Assembly: GCA_030649735.1 (NCBI GenBank)
Contig: JAUSFL010000018.1
Span: 1 to 51,622 of the forward strand
Direction: 5' to 3'
Length of the DNA stretch: 51,622 nt
Source of the DNA: Candidatus Iainarchaeum sp.
GTDB lineage: Archaea > Iainarchaeota > Iainarchaeia > Iainarchaeales > UBA10191
In this document: one piece after another, positions 23,002 to 33,300 of the stretch
Layout of the letters: the number at the start of each line of letters is the position of its first letter
Position numbering within the stretch: the first letter of the stretch is position 1
Notes under the pieces: model-generated
Seen by the model: only the letters and a program-made list of their open reading frames with translations
Database searches by the model: none
What the model was told of the DNA's origin: nothing
Made by a program: the position numbers and the translations under genes

Positions 23002-26000
23002 ATGAGTTTTGGGAAATTGCCGCTAGCCATTTTTATTTTATTTCTTTCAAGTTCTGTTTTTGGGATTGTAACACAAATCACTCTTGGCGATTCTTCACTT
23101 GGCTTTGTCAAGACTTTTGAAGTCAGCGAAGCAGGGGCAATGACTTACAAGGGTTCAGTTGCAACAACCCCTTCAAACGTGCAGCACAGCAGCGATGCAA
23201 TTTACGCACTGTCAAGCACCACTACTCTAAAGAAATTCTCAAACGCCACTCTTGCGCTGGTTGATTCTGCAACAACAAGCTCTGGCTATTCGGCAAAAAC
23301 GTTGACAGCGGACAACGACTATGTTTATGTGTTATTGCAGGGAAGCGGCGGATCAAGCAACAAGTACTACATTTCAAAATACAGAAAATCAGACTTGACA
23401 ATTATTGGAAGCCCTGTCCAAATTTACGCCTTGATAGCCGGCGACGCAGTAAAATACATGATTAAAACAGATGGGCAAAAAGTTTACGCCTTGATAACCA
23501 CCAAAAAAATAGTTTCAATAGACAATGATCTTGCTTCAGCAAGCATTAGGACCCTTTCCCTGCCTGCGACTGGAATAGCGTACAATTTTGCATTGGATGA
23601 AGACAGCATTTACATCACTGACACTGTTCCGGCAACTGCAGATTTGAGTTTGCTAAAATATTCAAAATCTTCATTAACTCTCACGCTCTCAAAGAAAGTT
23701 TATGACTTTGGGATTGTGGCTGCATCAAAATCCCCAAGCGTTGCAGTCGATGACACTTATGTTTATGTGAGCTATTTTACAAGTTACAGCAGCAGCGATA
23801 GCAGCGGCCGCACAAGCCAGTATAATAAGGTTGATTTTTCAGGAAGCGCGAATTGGGCAAACGGGTGCGATGACCTTGCGGCAGACAACCGCTACCTTTA
23901 CTGCATCAATGACCCGGCTGGCGCAAGCTTTGCATTCAGAAAATCAGACATGACGGCAGTTTCTGGAATGTTTTCAGGGGCTGGAGACACTGGAGGAAAC
24001 TTCATTTCAACATTTGATTACATTACCCAGACAATAACTCCTGTTTCTTGTGAAATAGCGCCGTCAAGCTCAACATTGACTGGAAGCGGACAGGTTTTAG
24101 CGCTTGATGCAACCTGCACTGACGTTTCAGGGACTGAAAGAACCTGCCCAACACTGAATTGGTCTTTGACAGGAAGCAACGGAAGCCTGGCCAATGTTTC
24201 AAACACTTCCAGGAATTTCACTTCCAACACAACTTACGGCTCTTCGACAGTCAGGGTAAACGCTGGATTGTATTCTTGCACTGCAAGCATTACAACAGTA
24301 GCGCCCCCTGCGGGACCAAGCTGCAATGTTGCACTGACTCCAAGCACAATTGACAATTTCGGGACAATTTTGGTTCAAGTGAATTATTCTGGACTGAGCT
24401 TTACTCCAAGCACAAGCTCTAGGGTTTACTGCAATGACTATTATGGCGGAGACGGAAGAAGGCTTGTTGGATACAGCGAATGCGACAATAGAAAATGCAT
24501 TATAAAATGCGGGCCTTACCTTTACGCCAGCAACCCAAGCCCGAACATTAGCGTAAGCTTGAGGGACCCTGCAGATGTGGCTCCCAGAATATACTGCAAT
24601 ACCACCCTTGCAATAAATCCGCCGTCCCTTGATTTTGATTCTAGAGTGACAATTGAGAACATCACTGAAAAGTCCACTGGAAAGCTCTTGGACACTTCAC
24701 TAACCAGTGAAACCCCGACAAAAATCCCTTACTTGACTTATTCAACAACTGGCCCTCAAGAGGAATATATTATAAAATTGAAGATTGAAAATCCAGCAGG
24801 CAAAGACAATTGGACTCCAACATGCGCCAAAGGCGCAACAACCTGCGAGGGAAGCTTTGCATTATCAACCGGGGTAACTGGAAGTACTTTTTCAGGCTTT
24901 TTCCAAACTTACGACAGTAATTTAGTAAACAGCGGACTTTTCACAGTGCTTAGGACAAACCAAACAGATCCATTCAGGAATGGAACAAGCAGGACTATTT
25001 CAATAAACACAAAACCAAAAATGAGTGGAGATCCTGAAATCAACTTTGCAAACAATGCAGTGAACGTGAGCAATTCAAGCCCTAACCATATCGCAGTTTT
25101 CATGCTGTTTGATGTTTCAGGATCCATGTCTGAGGGTGATTTTAACCCTGACAAAATTGTGGCTGCAAGAGTGGCTGGAAAGAGATTTATTGATGAAGTA
25201 TACTCAGCATACCAATCAGTAAGCCTTGCTCCAGAAGATTATGTTAAAATCGGATTAATCACTTTTGAAACAGACGTTGATTTGCAAAAAGACCTGGCAA
25301 GCTTGACAAGCAGCTACAAGACAAGCTTGAAAAACAAAATTGATGACTTTGAGGCTGGCGGCGGAACCAACATGGCTGACGCGTTAAAGCTTGCAAGGGA
25401 ACGATTTAACGCAAAGGCAGGAACTGACAAGAGAATAATTGTTGTCTTAAGCGATGGAAACCCAAAAAACGTTCCGGACAATACTGATTCAGTAATTTAT
25501 GCCAATGTTAGATATGATAATGATGATGAGGCAAAAGACTTTGCTGAAGAAGAGGCATTATTGAGCAAGACTCAATGGAAAAATTTTTCTACAGAAAGAG
25601 CAATAATTTACGCAATCAAAGTAGGGTATGAAGACGGAACTTACGATTTCTTAAAGGACCGAATTGCAGAGGCGCCTTTAGAACCGTATTACATTTACGT
25701 TGACCCAAACCAAAGCGGCTATTCAGACATCCTTGCTGGAAAATACGCGCAAATAGCAAAAGATATTGTGAAAACAAACATTGCTTTCGGAAACACGGCT
25801 TCGAAAATAATTCCAATAAGGAGCCAAAGCACTACTGCAAAAAGATGCACTTTAACTCCAAACCCGGCAAACATTATTGGGGTTGCGCCGCAAACCCAAT
25901 TGTTCAGTGCAACATGCTATGATGCTGTTACTTTAGGATCCCAACTGCCTTGCCCAACATTGACTTGGACTCATATCATTACAGGAACTGGCTTGACAGA

Positions 26001-27465
26001 CAATGGAAACATTTTAGTTTCAGCAATAGACAATTCTAAAGTGACATTCACTTCAACAACAAATTATGGAACTTCAAAAATAAAGGCCGAAACTTCTGGC
26101 GCGGGAGCATTTAACTGCGAAACAACAGTTACAACTTCCATAACTGGCACTGGAAACAATGCAGAATGCGTTTCATATGATTTTGGGCTTGGATTAAATG
26201 AAGATTACATTGTAATGGCGCCTAATGAGACAAAAACTGTTTCTGTTACAATGAAAAACATTGGAACAACAACTTGGACTACTGGAAGCGCTGATGGAAA
26301 AGATTACAGGCTGGGCGCACAAATTCCTTGGGATAACGCGCTTTGGGGATTGAGCAGAATTGGCCTAAATACTGGAGAAACCATAGCGCCTGGAGCTAGC
26401 AAAACATTCACTTTCCAGATTACTGCAACTCCAGCATTGCTTTCAGGCAACACTTACCCAAGCAAATGGAAAATGCTGAAAGAGCTAGTGGAATGGTTCC
26501 CTACTTGGAACGAATTGATAGGAACTTGCGGGCCAGACCACATTACAATAATCGACCCATGCAATACTGCTGGAGCAACCTGCAGACTCAATAATTGCAT
26601 GATTGGTGAAACAAAAGACCTCACAGACTTAACTTGCAGCTTGAATGGGGGAAATACTTGCTGTATTCCAATACCAGTCCCTTCTGAAAGCTGCACAGTA
26701 ACAAGCCCTCCGACTGGAGGAGATACAGTCAACAATAACAGCGACTACTTGCTTGAGTGGAACTACAACAATGTTTCAGGCATTTCAGCAATCACTACTT
26801 TTGATGTGACTTGCGGAGACAGTGCTGCATTAGCAAGCAAAAACTGTGCGGAAGATTCAGTAATAACCGACCAAGTCAATTGCACTGCAAACTGTTCAGG
26901 CTACAAAAATCCTGGAAGCTCAGGCCTTGCTGTAACGCCAGTGATTACGCAATCAATCAACGCCGCTCCTGCAAACTCGACATTATGCACTGTTCCGTCA
27001 ATAACCATAAGTCCTGGAACAGCGACAATTGAAATCAAAAGCGTAATTCCAGACCCAAGCCCTCCGCAAAAAGACCAGTCGTTAAGCTTGAGCGTTATTG
27101 TCAGGAATTACGGCAGCAATCCAGTCAACGGGTCGCTTACAGCAAAAATGACAGGGCCTGGAATTGCAAGCCCGATAGAATTAATGAGGCCAAAGACATT
27201 CTCAAGTGGAGAAACAAGCCACCAGCTTGGAGAAATCATAGCAGACACTGGCTGGACAAACTTCCAATACAACCAAGTTTACACAATAACAATCAAGGCT
27301 TTTGACAACGCAACAGCAACGCCGCCTGCAGTAAGCTCTTTTCCAATTCATTTCATCCTAAAACAGCCGGCAGCCGCAGTGCCTGAAGCCAATCCGCTCT
27401 TCGCAGTGCTAATAGTTGGAATAGTGCTGGGAATCATCGGGTTTAGAAAAAAGCAATGGGTTTGA
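23002..27465 (+). CDS. Giant surface protein: propeller-like region, Ig-like repeats, VWA domain, NBR1-type Ig, C-terminal anchor
   Basis: 1487 residues. Signal peptide at 1-22 (FGKLPLAIFILFLSSSVFG). Residues 25-335 have repeated YVYV/YIYD-type beta strands, suggesting a beta-propeller. Two related Ig-like modules lie near 350-435 and 945-1045 (each with CTLTP/CEIAP...CPTL.W...TSTT.YG.S). A VWA domain at about 695-905 has a complete MIDAS: DVSGSMS, GGGTNMADA, LSDGNP. Residues 1053-1180 match the Ig domain of NBR1 type (VTMKNIGTTTWT, YRLGAQIPWD, WGLSRIGL, SGNTYPSKWKML). A short Cys-rich patch follows, then a CARDB-like module and one C-terminal membrane helix with a basic tail. Many N-x-S/T sites. 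Probably a secreted, membrane-anchored adhesin or S-layer-associated protein. Confidence 0.8.
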   Translation: MSFGKLPLAIFILFLSSSVFGIVTQITLGDSSLGFVKTFEVSEAGAMTYKGSVATTPSNVQHSSDAIYALSSTTTLKKFSNATLALVDSATTSSGYSAKTLTADNDYVYVLLQGSGGSSNKYYISKYRKSDLTIIGSPVQIYALIAGDAVKYMIKTDGQKVYALITTKKIVSIDNDLASASIRTLSLPATGIAYNFALDEDSIYITDTVPATADLSLLKYSKSSLTLTLSKKVYDFGIVAASKSPSVAVDDTYVYVSYFTSYSSSDSSGRTSQYNKVDFSGSANWANGCDDLAADNRYLYCINDPAGASFAFRKSDMTAVSGMFSGAGDTGGNFISTFDYITQTITPVSCEIAPSSSTLTGSGQVLALDATCTDVSGTERTCPTLNWSLTGSNGSLANVSNTSRNFTSNTTYGSSTVRVNAGLYSCTASITTVAPPAGPSCNVALTPSTIDNFGTILVQVNYSGLSFTPSTSSRVYCNDYYGGDGRRLVGYSECDNRKCIIKCGPYLYASNPSPNISVSLRDPADVAPRIYCNTTLAINPPSLDFDSRVTIENITEKSTGKLLDTSLTSETPTKIPYLTYSTTGPQEEYIIKLKIENPAGKDNWTPTCAKGATTCEGSFALSTGVTGSTFSGFFQTYDSNLVNSGLFTVLRTNQTDPFRNGTSRTISINTKPKMSGDPEINFANNAVNVSNSSPNHIAVFMLFDVSGSMSEGDFNPDKIVAARVAGKRFIDEVYSAYQSVSLAPEDYVKIGLITFETDVDLQKDLASLTSSYKTSLKNKIDDFEAGGGTNMADALKLARERFNAKAGTDKRIIVVLSDGNPKNVPDNTDSVIYANVRYDNDDEAKDFAEEEALLSKTQWKNFSTERAIIYAIKVGYEDGTYDFLKDRIAEAPLEPYYIYVDPNQSGYSDILAGKYAQIAKDIVKTNIAFGNTASKIIPIRSQSTTAKRCTLTPNPANIIGVAPQTQLFSATCYDAVTLGSQLPCPTLTWTHIITGTGLTDNGNILVSAIDNSKVTFTSTTNYGTSKIKAETSGAGAFNCETTVTTSITGTGNNAECVSYDFGLGLNEDYIVMAPNETKTVSVTMKNIGTTTWTTGSADGKDYRLGAQIPWDNALWGLSRIGLNTGETIAPGASKTFTFQITATPALLSGNTYPSKWKMLKELVEWFPTWNELIGTCGPDHITIIDPCNTAGATCRLNNCMIGETKDLTDLTCSLNGGNTCCIPIPVPSESCTVTSPPTGGDTVNNNSDYLLEWNYNNVSGISAITTFDVTCGDSAALASKNCAEDSVITDQVNCTANCSGYKNPGSSGLAVTPVITQSINAAPANSTLCTVPSITISPGTATIEIKSVIPDPSPPQKDQSLSLSVIVRNYGSNPVNGSLTAKMTGPGIASPIELMRPKTFSSGETSHQLGEIIADTGWTNFQYNQVYTITIKAFDNATATPPAVSSFPIHFILKQPAAAVPEANPLFAVLIVGIVLGIIGFRKKQWV

Positions 27466-27535
27466 AAAAGAAAGTGTTTTAAACCAAATTACTGAAGTAT
27501 TGTTATTGCTTTAATTTTTTTGATTTTTTGAAAAG

Positions 27536-27931
27536 GTGGATTTTTTGGAAAAAAGATTTGTTAGAACAAGCCATTTGAAGCCAGGCAGTTATGTGCTGGT
27601 GGACGAGCAAGTTTGCCAAGTGAAAGACCTGGACATTTCAAAGCCTGGAAAGCACGGGGCTTCAAAGGCAAGGATTACCGCAATCGGGGTTTTTGACGAT
27701 GTGAAAAGAAATTTAATGCAGTCAGCGACTGACGATGCCGAAAGCCCAATCATTGACAGGGGAACAGCGCAAATTGTCGCGGACTTGGGAGCAAGCCTGC
27801 AAATAATGGACACCGCGTCATACCAGACTTTCGACTTGCCAAAGCCAAAAGACATTACAGGCCTGAAAGCAGGCGATGAAATAGAATACATAAAGTGCGA
27901 CGAGAAAATCAGGATTGTAAGGAAGAAGTAA
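27536..27931 (+). CDS. eif5a: Translation factor aIF5A
   Basis: 131 residues. SH3-like N-terminal domain with the hypusine loop ISKPGKHGASKARI (modified Lys in PGKHG), then an OB-like C-terminal domain (SLQIMDTASYQTFDLP, IEYIKCDEKIRIV). It relieves ribosome stalling after modification by deoxyhypusine synthase. Start: GTG 27536, or TTG 27545 if AAGGTGG at 27533-27539 is the ribosome site; family N-termini do not decide. Convergent with metG; only 18 nt separate the two stops. Confidence 0.95.
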   Translation: MDFLEKRFVRTSHLKPGSYVLVDEQVCQVKDLDISKPGKHGASKARITAIGVFDDVKRNLMQSATDDAESPIIDRGTAQIVADLGASLQIMDTASYQTFDLPKPKDITGLKAGDEIEYIKCDEKIRIVRKK

Positions 27932-27949
27932 ATTCCTCGCGGTTTTTTC

Positions 27950-29446
27950 CTATTTTTTGCCTGCTTCTTTTTCAATTTCTATTTTCTTGAAAAGCACTTC
28001 GCCTTTTTTTGCTTGCGTGCCTGCCTTAAGCAAATTGAACTTGCAGTCTTTCAAAGTTCCTGCCTTAACCCCTAATTGGGAATTGATTTTTTCCGAAGTT
28101 TCCGGAATGAAAGGAGATAAAAGTATTGAAATTATGCGCAAGGCATCAGCCACTGAATAAAGCGTTTCTTCAAGCTCTTTTCCAGACTGCTTCCAAGGCT
28201 GCCTGTCGTTGACAAACTTGTTGCAGGCGTTAATGAAGGAAAAAATTTCAGAAAGCGCCATGTGCAGCTCGAATTTTTCCATGTACTTTTGGATTTTCTT
28301 CAAATCAAGCTTTTTCTGCAATTCAGCATTGGTTCTGGCATTTGGGATTTTTCCCTGAAAGTCCTTTTCAATCAATGAAAGAGAGCGGTTCAGCAAATTG
28401 CCCAATTCATTCGCCAATTCATTATTGTGCCTTTCCGCAAGCGTTTTTTCGCTGAAGTCTCCGTCCTCGCCAAAGACAAACTGCCTGCAAATGTAATACC
28501 TTGTGCTGTCTGCCCCGTATTTGCCAGCCAAGTAAATTGGGGAAATCACGTTCCCCAGGCTTTTGCTTATTTTTTGCCCGTTGAAAGTCAAAAACCCGTG
28601 CACGAAAATTGTTTTTGCAGGCTTTATTCCCGCAGACATCAGCATTGCCGGCCAAATCACGCAATGAAACCAGGAATTGTCAACTCCCAAAAGCTCAATG
28701 TCTGCAGGCCAGAATTTTTTGAAGTTTTTTCCATTAGGCCAGTCCAAGGCAGTGATGTAATTCAGCAATGCATCAAACCATACATAAATGACCAGAGAAT
28801 TGTCTTCAGGGTATGGAATTCCCCAGGTTAGATTCTTTCTGGAAATGCTCAAGTCCTTCAATCCTTCCTTGACCCTGTTTATTATTTCATTCGCCCTTTT
28901 CCTTGGAAGAATGCAGTCAGGGTTTTTTGAGTAGAATTCCAAAAGCTTTTTTTCAAACTTGCTCAGCTTGAAAAAGTAAGTCTCTTCCTTCAAAGGCTCG
29001 GGGATTTTGTCAGGATGGAAAGGGCAGCGGCCGTTAACAAGCTCTTTTTCAGTAATGTAGGCTTCGCACCCGACGCAATACAAGCCTTCATAAACTCCCT
29101 TGTAAATGTCGCCTTTGATTTTTTGCGCGAACTTTTGAACAATCAATTTGTGCTCCGGGTCTGTTGTCCTTATGAATTTGTCAAAATTAATCCCCAATTT
29201 TTTCCACGCTTCCAGGAATTTTGCGGAATTTTGGTCGGAAAATTCCTTGGGCGCAAGGCCCGCGGCCTCGGCGCTTCTTGCAATCTTTTGCCCGTGCTCG
29301 TCAGTTCCAGTAAGGAAAAACACTTCTTCGCCTGAAAGCCTGTGCCATCTTGCAAGAACATCGGCAATGACCTTTTGGTAAGTGTGGCCAATGTGCGGTT
29401 CTGCATTCACATAATCAATTGCAGTTGTTACGTAAAATTTTCCCAT
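27950..29446 (-). CDS. metG: Methionyl-tRNA synthetase, bacterial-type architecture
   Basis: 498 residues. Class I signature HIGHTY at 18-23 and KISKS (KMSKS variant) near 303. A single zinc knuckle (CVGCEAYI...CPFHPD) lies near 130-150, then the anticodon-binding helical bundle (RHNNELANELGNLLNR, FVNDRQPWK). It stops at about the end of that bundle, without the C-terminal tRNA-binding OB domain. The compact one-knuckle layout is that of the bacterial short MetRS type rather than the usual archaeal two-knuckle enzyme, hinting at lateral acquisition. GVDNSWFH replaces the common GKDIxxFH. Charges initiator and elongator tRNA-Met. Confidence 0.93.
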   Translation of the reverse strand: MGKFYVTTAIDYVNAEPHIGHTYQKVIADVLARWHRLSGEEVFFLTGTDEHGQKIARSAEAAGLAPKEFSDQNSAKFLEAWKKLGINFDKFIRTTDPEHKLIVQKFAQKIKGDIYKGVYEGLYCVGCEAYITEKELVNGRCPFHPDKIPEPLKEETYFFKLSKFEKKLLEFYSKNPDCILPRKRANEIINRVKEGLKDLSISRKNLTWGIPYPEDNSLVIYVWFDALLNYITALDWPNGKNFKKFWPADIELLGVDNSWFHCVIWPAMLMSAGIKPAKTIFVHGFLTFNGQKISKSLGNVISPIYLAGKYGADSTRYYICRQFVFGEDGDFSEKTLAERHNNELANELGNLLNRSLSLIEKDFQGKIPNARTNAELQKKLDLKKIQKYMEKFELHMALSEIFSFINACNKFVNDRQPWKQSGKELEETLYSVADALRIISILLSPFIPETSEKINSQLGVKAGTLKDCKFNLLKAGTQAKKGEVLFKKIEIEKEAGKK

Positions 29447-29557
29447 TCCAAAAACCTTTTTTTAGAGAATAATGTGGGTTTTTCATTAAAAAAGAATTGC
29501 TGAAAAGCCGCAAAAACTTCAAAGAAAAAGAAAAAAATGGAAAAACAACGGTTTTTG

Positions 29558-29929
29558 TCAAACCGCGGTTTTTTTGAACACTGAAGAAAGCTCTTTTTGC
29601 GAAAAGCCGGCCTTTTCAGCCTCTATTGCAGTGAAGCCAGCGCTTTTTATTGCAAAAATGCTGAATCCGGCCTGCTTCAAGTCTGCGGCATTAAAGCCTG
29701 CTTCCTTCAACTGCCTTACGTTATAGCCTGCAAGCATTAAATCAGAGGCCTGAAAGCCCAAATTCTTCAATGCGAATGCAGTGAATCCCATTCCTTTAAG
29801 CCTTAAGGCGTCATATCCTTTGCCTTCAAGCTTTTTTGCCTCGCTTGAATGCTCCATAATATACAATGTCTTAGCCTGGTTTTGTGCAAAAAATCCCTTG
29901 GCTAAAAAATTGTTGTTTTCTTTATTCAT
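29558..29929 (-). CDS. Decapeptide-repeat protein (AGF/LK repeats)
   Basis: 123 residues. After a 34-residue N-terminal segment come eight consecutive 10-residue units of the form xAGFxAxxLK (for example EAGFNAADLK, QAGFSIFAIK, SAGFTAIEAE), covering about 35-115. Each unit would give a short helix and turn, building a solenoid. Start ATG 29929 has GGGTGA 6-7 nt upstream. The gene stands alone, divergent from mcm across a 382-bp spacer. I know similar AGF-type repeats from scattered proteins in many lineages but no defined function; protein binding is likely. Confidence 0.55.
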   Translation of the reverse strand: MNKENNNFLAKGFFAQNQAKTLYIMEHSSEAKKLEGKGYDALRLKGMGFTAFALKNLGFQASDLMLAGYNVRQLKEAGFNAADLKQAGFSIFAIKSAGFTAIEAEKAGFSQKELSSVFKKTAV

Positions 29930-30311
29930 TTTTACTCACCCTTTATTCTCTAAAAATTCGGGAAATTGGTTGGTTTTTGCCCTTTTTTCTTAGGAACATG
30001 AAAGAAAGATAATAAGGAATAAAAACAAATCGCAAGAGTTTCTCAAACATAATTTCCAAGCAAAAAACAACTATACAAACAATAGTTTTTTCGCTTTTTG
30101 GCAGCCTCAAACACAGCGCAGTTTGTTTTTTGAACTTGATAAAGTAATTAACAGGAATGCCGTAAGTTATTAGAATTATTTTTACAAACTAAAAAAAACT
30201 CCCAAATACTAGTTTTTTCAAAAATAAAAGCCGCAGAAACTTTTCTCGACCGGAAGAACGGCCTGAAATAGTTTAATAAAGGAAAGAGACAGGATTCGAA
30301 AGGTGTAGTGT
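29930..30311. promoter_or_regulatory. Long AT-rich divergent spacer upstream of mcm
   Basis: 382 bp without a supportable gene. For mcm: TATA-like gtttaataaagg at 30271-30282, AAAGGTG at 30298-30304 and TTG start at 30312. On the minus side GGGTGA serves the decapeptide gene. Around 30065-30095 AACTAT/ATAGTT flanked by A/T runs forms a weak hairpin. The length is unusual for this compact genome, so a small RNA or origin-related element cannot be excluded, but I see no tRNA, CRISPR or repeat array. Confidence 0.4.
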
Positions 30312-33300
30312 TTGGTTGAAGAATTACGGGAAGTGCAGGCAGAAAGCTCTGAAAACCCTTTTGTTGAAAAGTTCGAGGAATTCTTCAAAGTACAGTCAAT
30401 CAAAAAGCAGGTTGAACGGCTGATTGGAAGCTATCCTGAAAAAAAAAGCCTCACAATTGATTTTAAAGAATTGGAACAATTTGACTACCAGCTCGCAGAC
30501 GAGCTTTTGGCAAACCCGGATAACGTGCTGCAAGGCGCGCAAATCGCAATCCAAAAAGTAGAAGTTCCGGCATTAGAAATTGATGCTTTTTCCCCGCACG
30601 TGCGCTTTTTCAACCTCCCAAAAGACAGCACAGTGCTCATTAGGGATGTCAGCGCAAAGCATTTGGGAAAACTAATGGCCATTGAAGGGGTTGTCCGCCA
30701 ATTCAATCAAGTGCAGCCAAAACTGAAAATGGCAATTTGGAAATGCCGAAGGTGCGGAAACTCCTACAAAATGGAACAGGACGGTTTTTCCATAAAAATG
30801 CCCGCAATGTGCGAATGCAAGCACAGGGACTTCGAGCTTAACGAGCCTGAAAGCACTTTCATAAACCACCAAAAAATCGGGGTCCAAGAGCCATTGGAAA
30901 AATTGAAGGGAAGCGAACAGGCAAACACTCTCGATGTTCACGCGCTTGATGACTTGGTAAACAAAGTGACTCCAGGAGACAAGACAATAATTGTTGGAAT
31001 TTTGCGCCTGTACCCGCCGCAAAAAGACAAGCACTTGATTTACGGAAGATACCTGGAAGCACTAAGCATTCAGGAAAAAGAAAGAGAATTCGAAGAAATG
31101 GAAGTTTCAAAGGAAGAAGAGGAAGAAATAAAAAAATTCTCGAAAAAAAGAAACGCTTTTGAAGTATTAAGGCAAAGCATTGCCCCAAGCATTTACGGCC
31201 ACGACACTGTAAAAGACGCAATAGTCCTGCAGCTTTTCAACGGAGTGAAAAAAACCCTTCCCGGAGAGATGAAAGTCAGGGGAAACATTCACGTTTTATT
31301 GGTTGGAGATCCTGGCTGTTTAGTGGGCGATGAAAGAGTCGCCTTAGGAAATGGATCCATTGAAAGAATTATGGACTTGGGAAAAGAGCACCTTCAGGAA
31401 TTGCAAACGCAAGTCTTGACAGGCGAAGGCGGAAAGAAAAGAGACTGGGCAACCTGCTTTCACTATTACAAGCAGCAGCCAGTTATTGAAATAATCACTG
31501 AAAGCGGAAAAAGCATCAAAGGAACACTAAACCATCCGCTTCTTTGCGTTTCAAAAGAAAACAGCAGCGTGAAAAGAGCGTGGAAAAGGCTTGACGAATT
31601 CAAAATAGGCGACAAGGTCGCTTCAGTCACAAAAATCCCTTGCACTATCACTGCAGAAATCCCAACTGGCTTTAAGACAGTTCTCCAAGAAAATAATTCA
31701 AAAGCCAAAGGAAAGCTTCCTGAAAAAGTTTCAAAAAAGCTTGCTGGCTTTCTAGGGTATTGCATTGGTGATGGGTGGGCGCAAAAATACAGGATTGGAT
31801 TTGTCGTCTCTGAAGAAGAAATCGACCTATTGCCAAAACTGCTCGAGGCAAGCGAAGAATTGTTTGGAATAAAGCCAAGCTTGGAGAAAAAGAAACTCAA
31901 GAACGGGCGCAAAGTCCAAATGCATTATGCAATAATCCATTCCAAAAACATTGCAAAAAACCTTTCATTCCTGCAGGAAAAAAGAATCCCAAAATTAATA
32001 ATGCGCTCCGGAAACAAAGTGGCTGCAGAATTCATTAAATGGCTTTTTGAGGCTGACGGCTGCGTTTTCAGCAAAGGCCGAGGCAAAAGAGCAATAGCGC
32101 TAAAGGCAAAAAACATCGAGCTTTTGCGCGATGTGCAAATGCTCTTGCTCAGGTTTGGAATCCACTCCAGAATCACGGAAAATGCACTGCAAATAAGGCG
32201 CGGCAAGGACATTATAAAATTCTCAAAAAGCATTGGCTTCGCTTCAGAAAAAAAGAAATCTCGAATGAAGCAATTGGCAAAAGACGCTGAAAGCTTTGGA
32301 AGATTCAATTCTCAAAGAAGCGAAAGAATCGTGAAAATAATCAAGCACTCTCCAGAAGACGTTTTTGACATTGAAGTCCCAAAAACCCACAGGTTCATAG
32401 CAAATGGAATAATATCCCACAACACTGCAAAGTCTCAAATGCTCCGCGCAATAGGGCAAATAGCGCCAAAAAGCATTTACGCCGCAGGAAAAACCACAAG
32501 CGGTGTGGGCCTTTGCGTTGCGCCAGACACCTTAATACTAAATGACAACGGATTTAAGGAAATCAAGGAATTCGTTGAAGACTCGTTTGATGAGAAAAAA
32601 GCAATTGAGGAAATTCAAGGGGCTTTCAGCAACCAGTTCAATTCAAAAAACGCAAACTGCTTAAGCCCAAGCTTGAAAATGGAAGAAAAGCCAATTTACA
32701 AGATTTGGAGAATTAAAGCGCCTGAAAAAATGTTCAAAATCAAGACAAGAAGCGGAAAAGAAATCAAGCTCACACCAAACACCAGCCTGCCGAGAATTAA
32801 AGATGGGAAAGTTGAATGGATAAAAAGCAGCTTGCTTGAGGCTGGAGACTTTGTTGCAACTGCAAGAAAGCTCCCTCAAGGAAAGCAAAAGGTTTACTGC
32901 GCTGAAATATTAAGCAGTCACCAAACCATCAGAATCCAAAACAACGTGTCAAAAGAATTCAGTGAAATCACTAATAAATTAATTAAGAAAAAGAATTGCA
33001 CGCTTGAAGAACTTGCCAAAAGCATTGGCTTGAAAAAAGAACGATTTTATCGCTGGAGAATGCAAAAATTCTATCAAGGAATCCCATTGAGTGTTTTCTG
33101 GAAGCTTGGAATTGAAGCAGGAATTCCAAAAAATCAACTGGCTGGCAAGATAAAAACAGTGTTTTCAAGATATGGAAAAAACATTAATATTCCAGAAAGA
33201 CTTGACAATGAAAAACTTTGCTATCTTGCAGGATTGGCCTTGGGAGACGGAAGCCTTTATGAAGGAAAAAACACCGCCCAATTAAGGATTTGGAGCGCTG

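Noticed and set aside
30065..30095. Hairpin AACTAT/ATAGTT upstream of mcm
   Set aside because: Only six pairs plus A/T runs; expected by chance in an AT-rich spacer.
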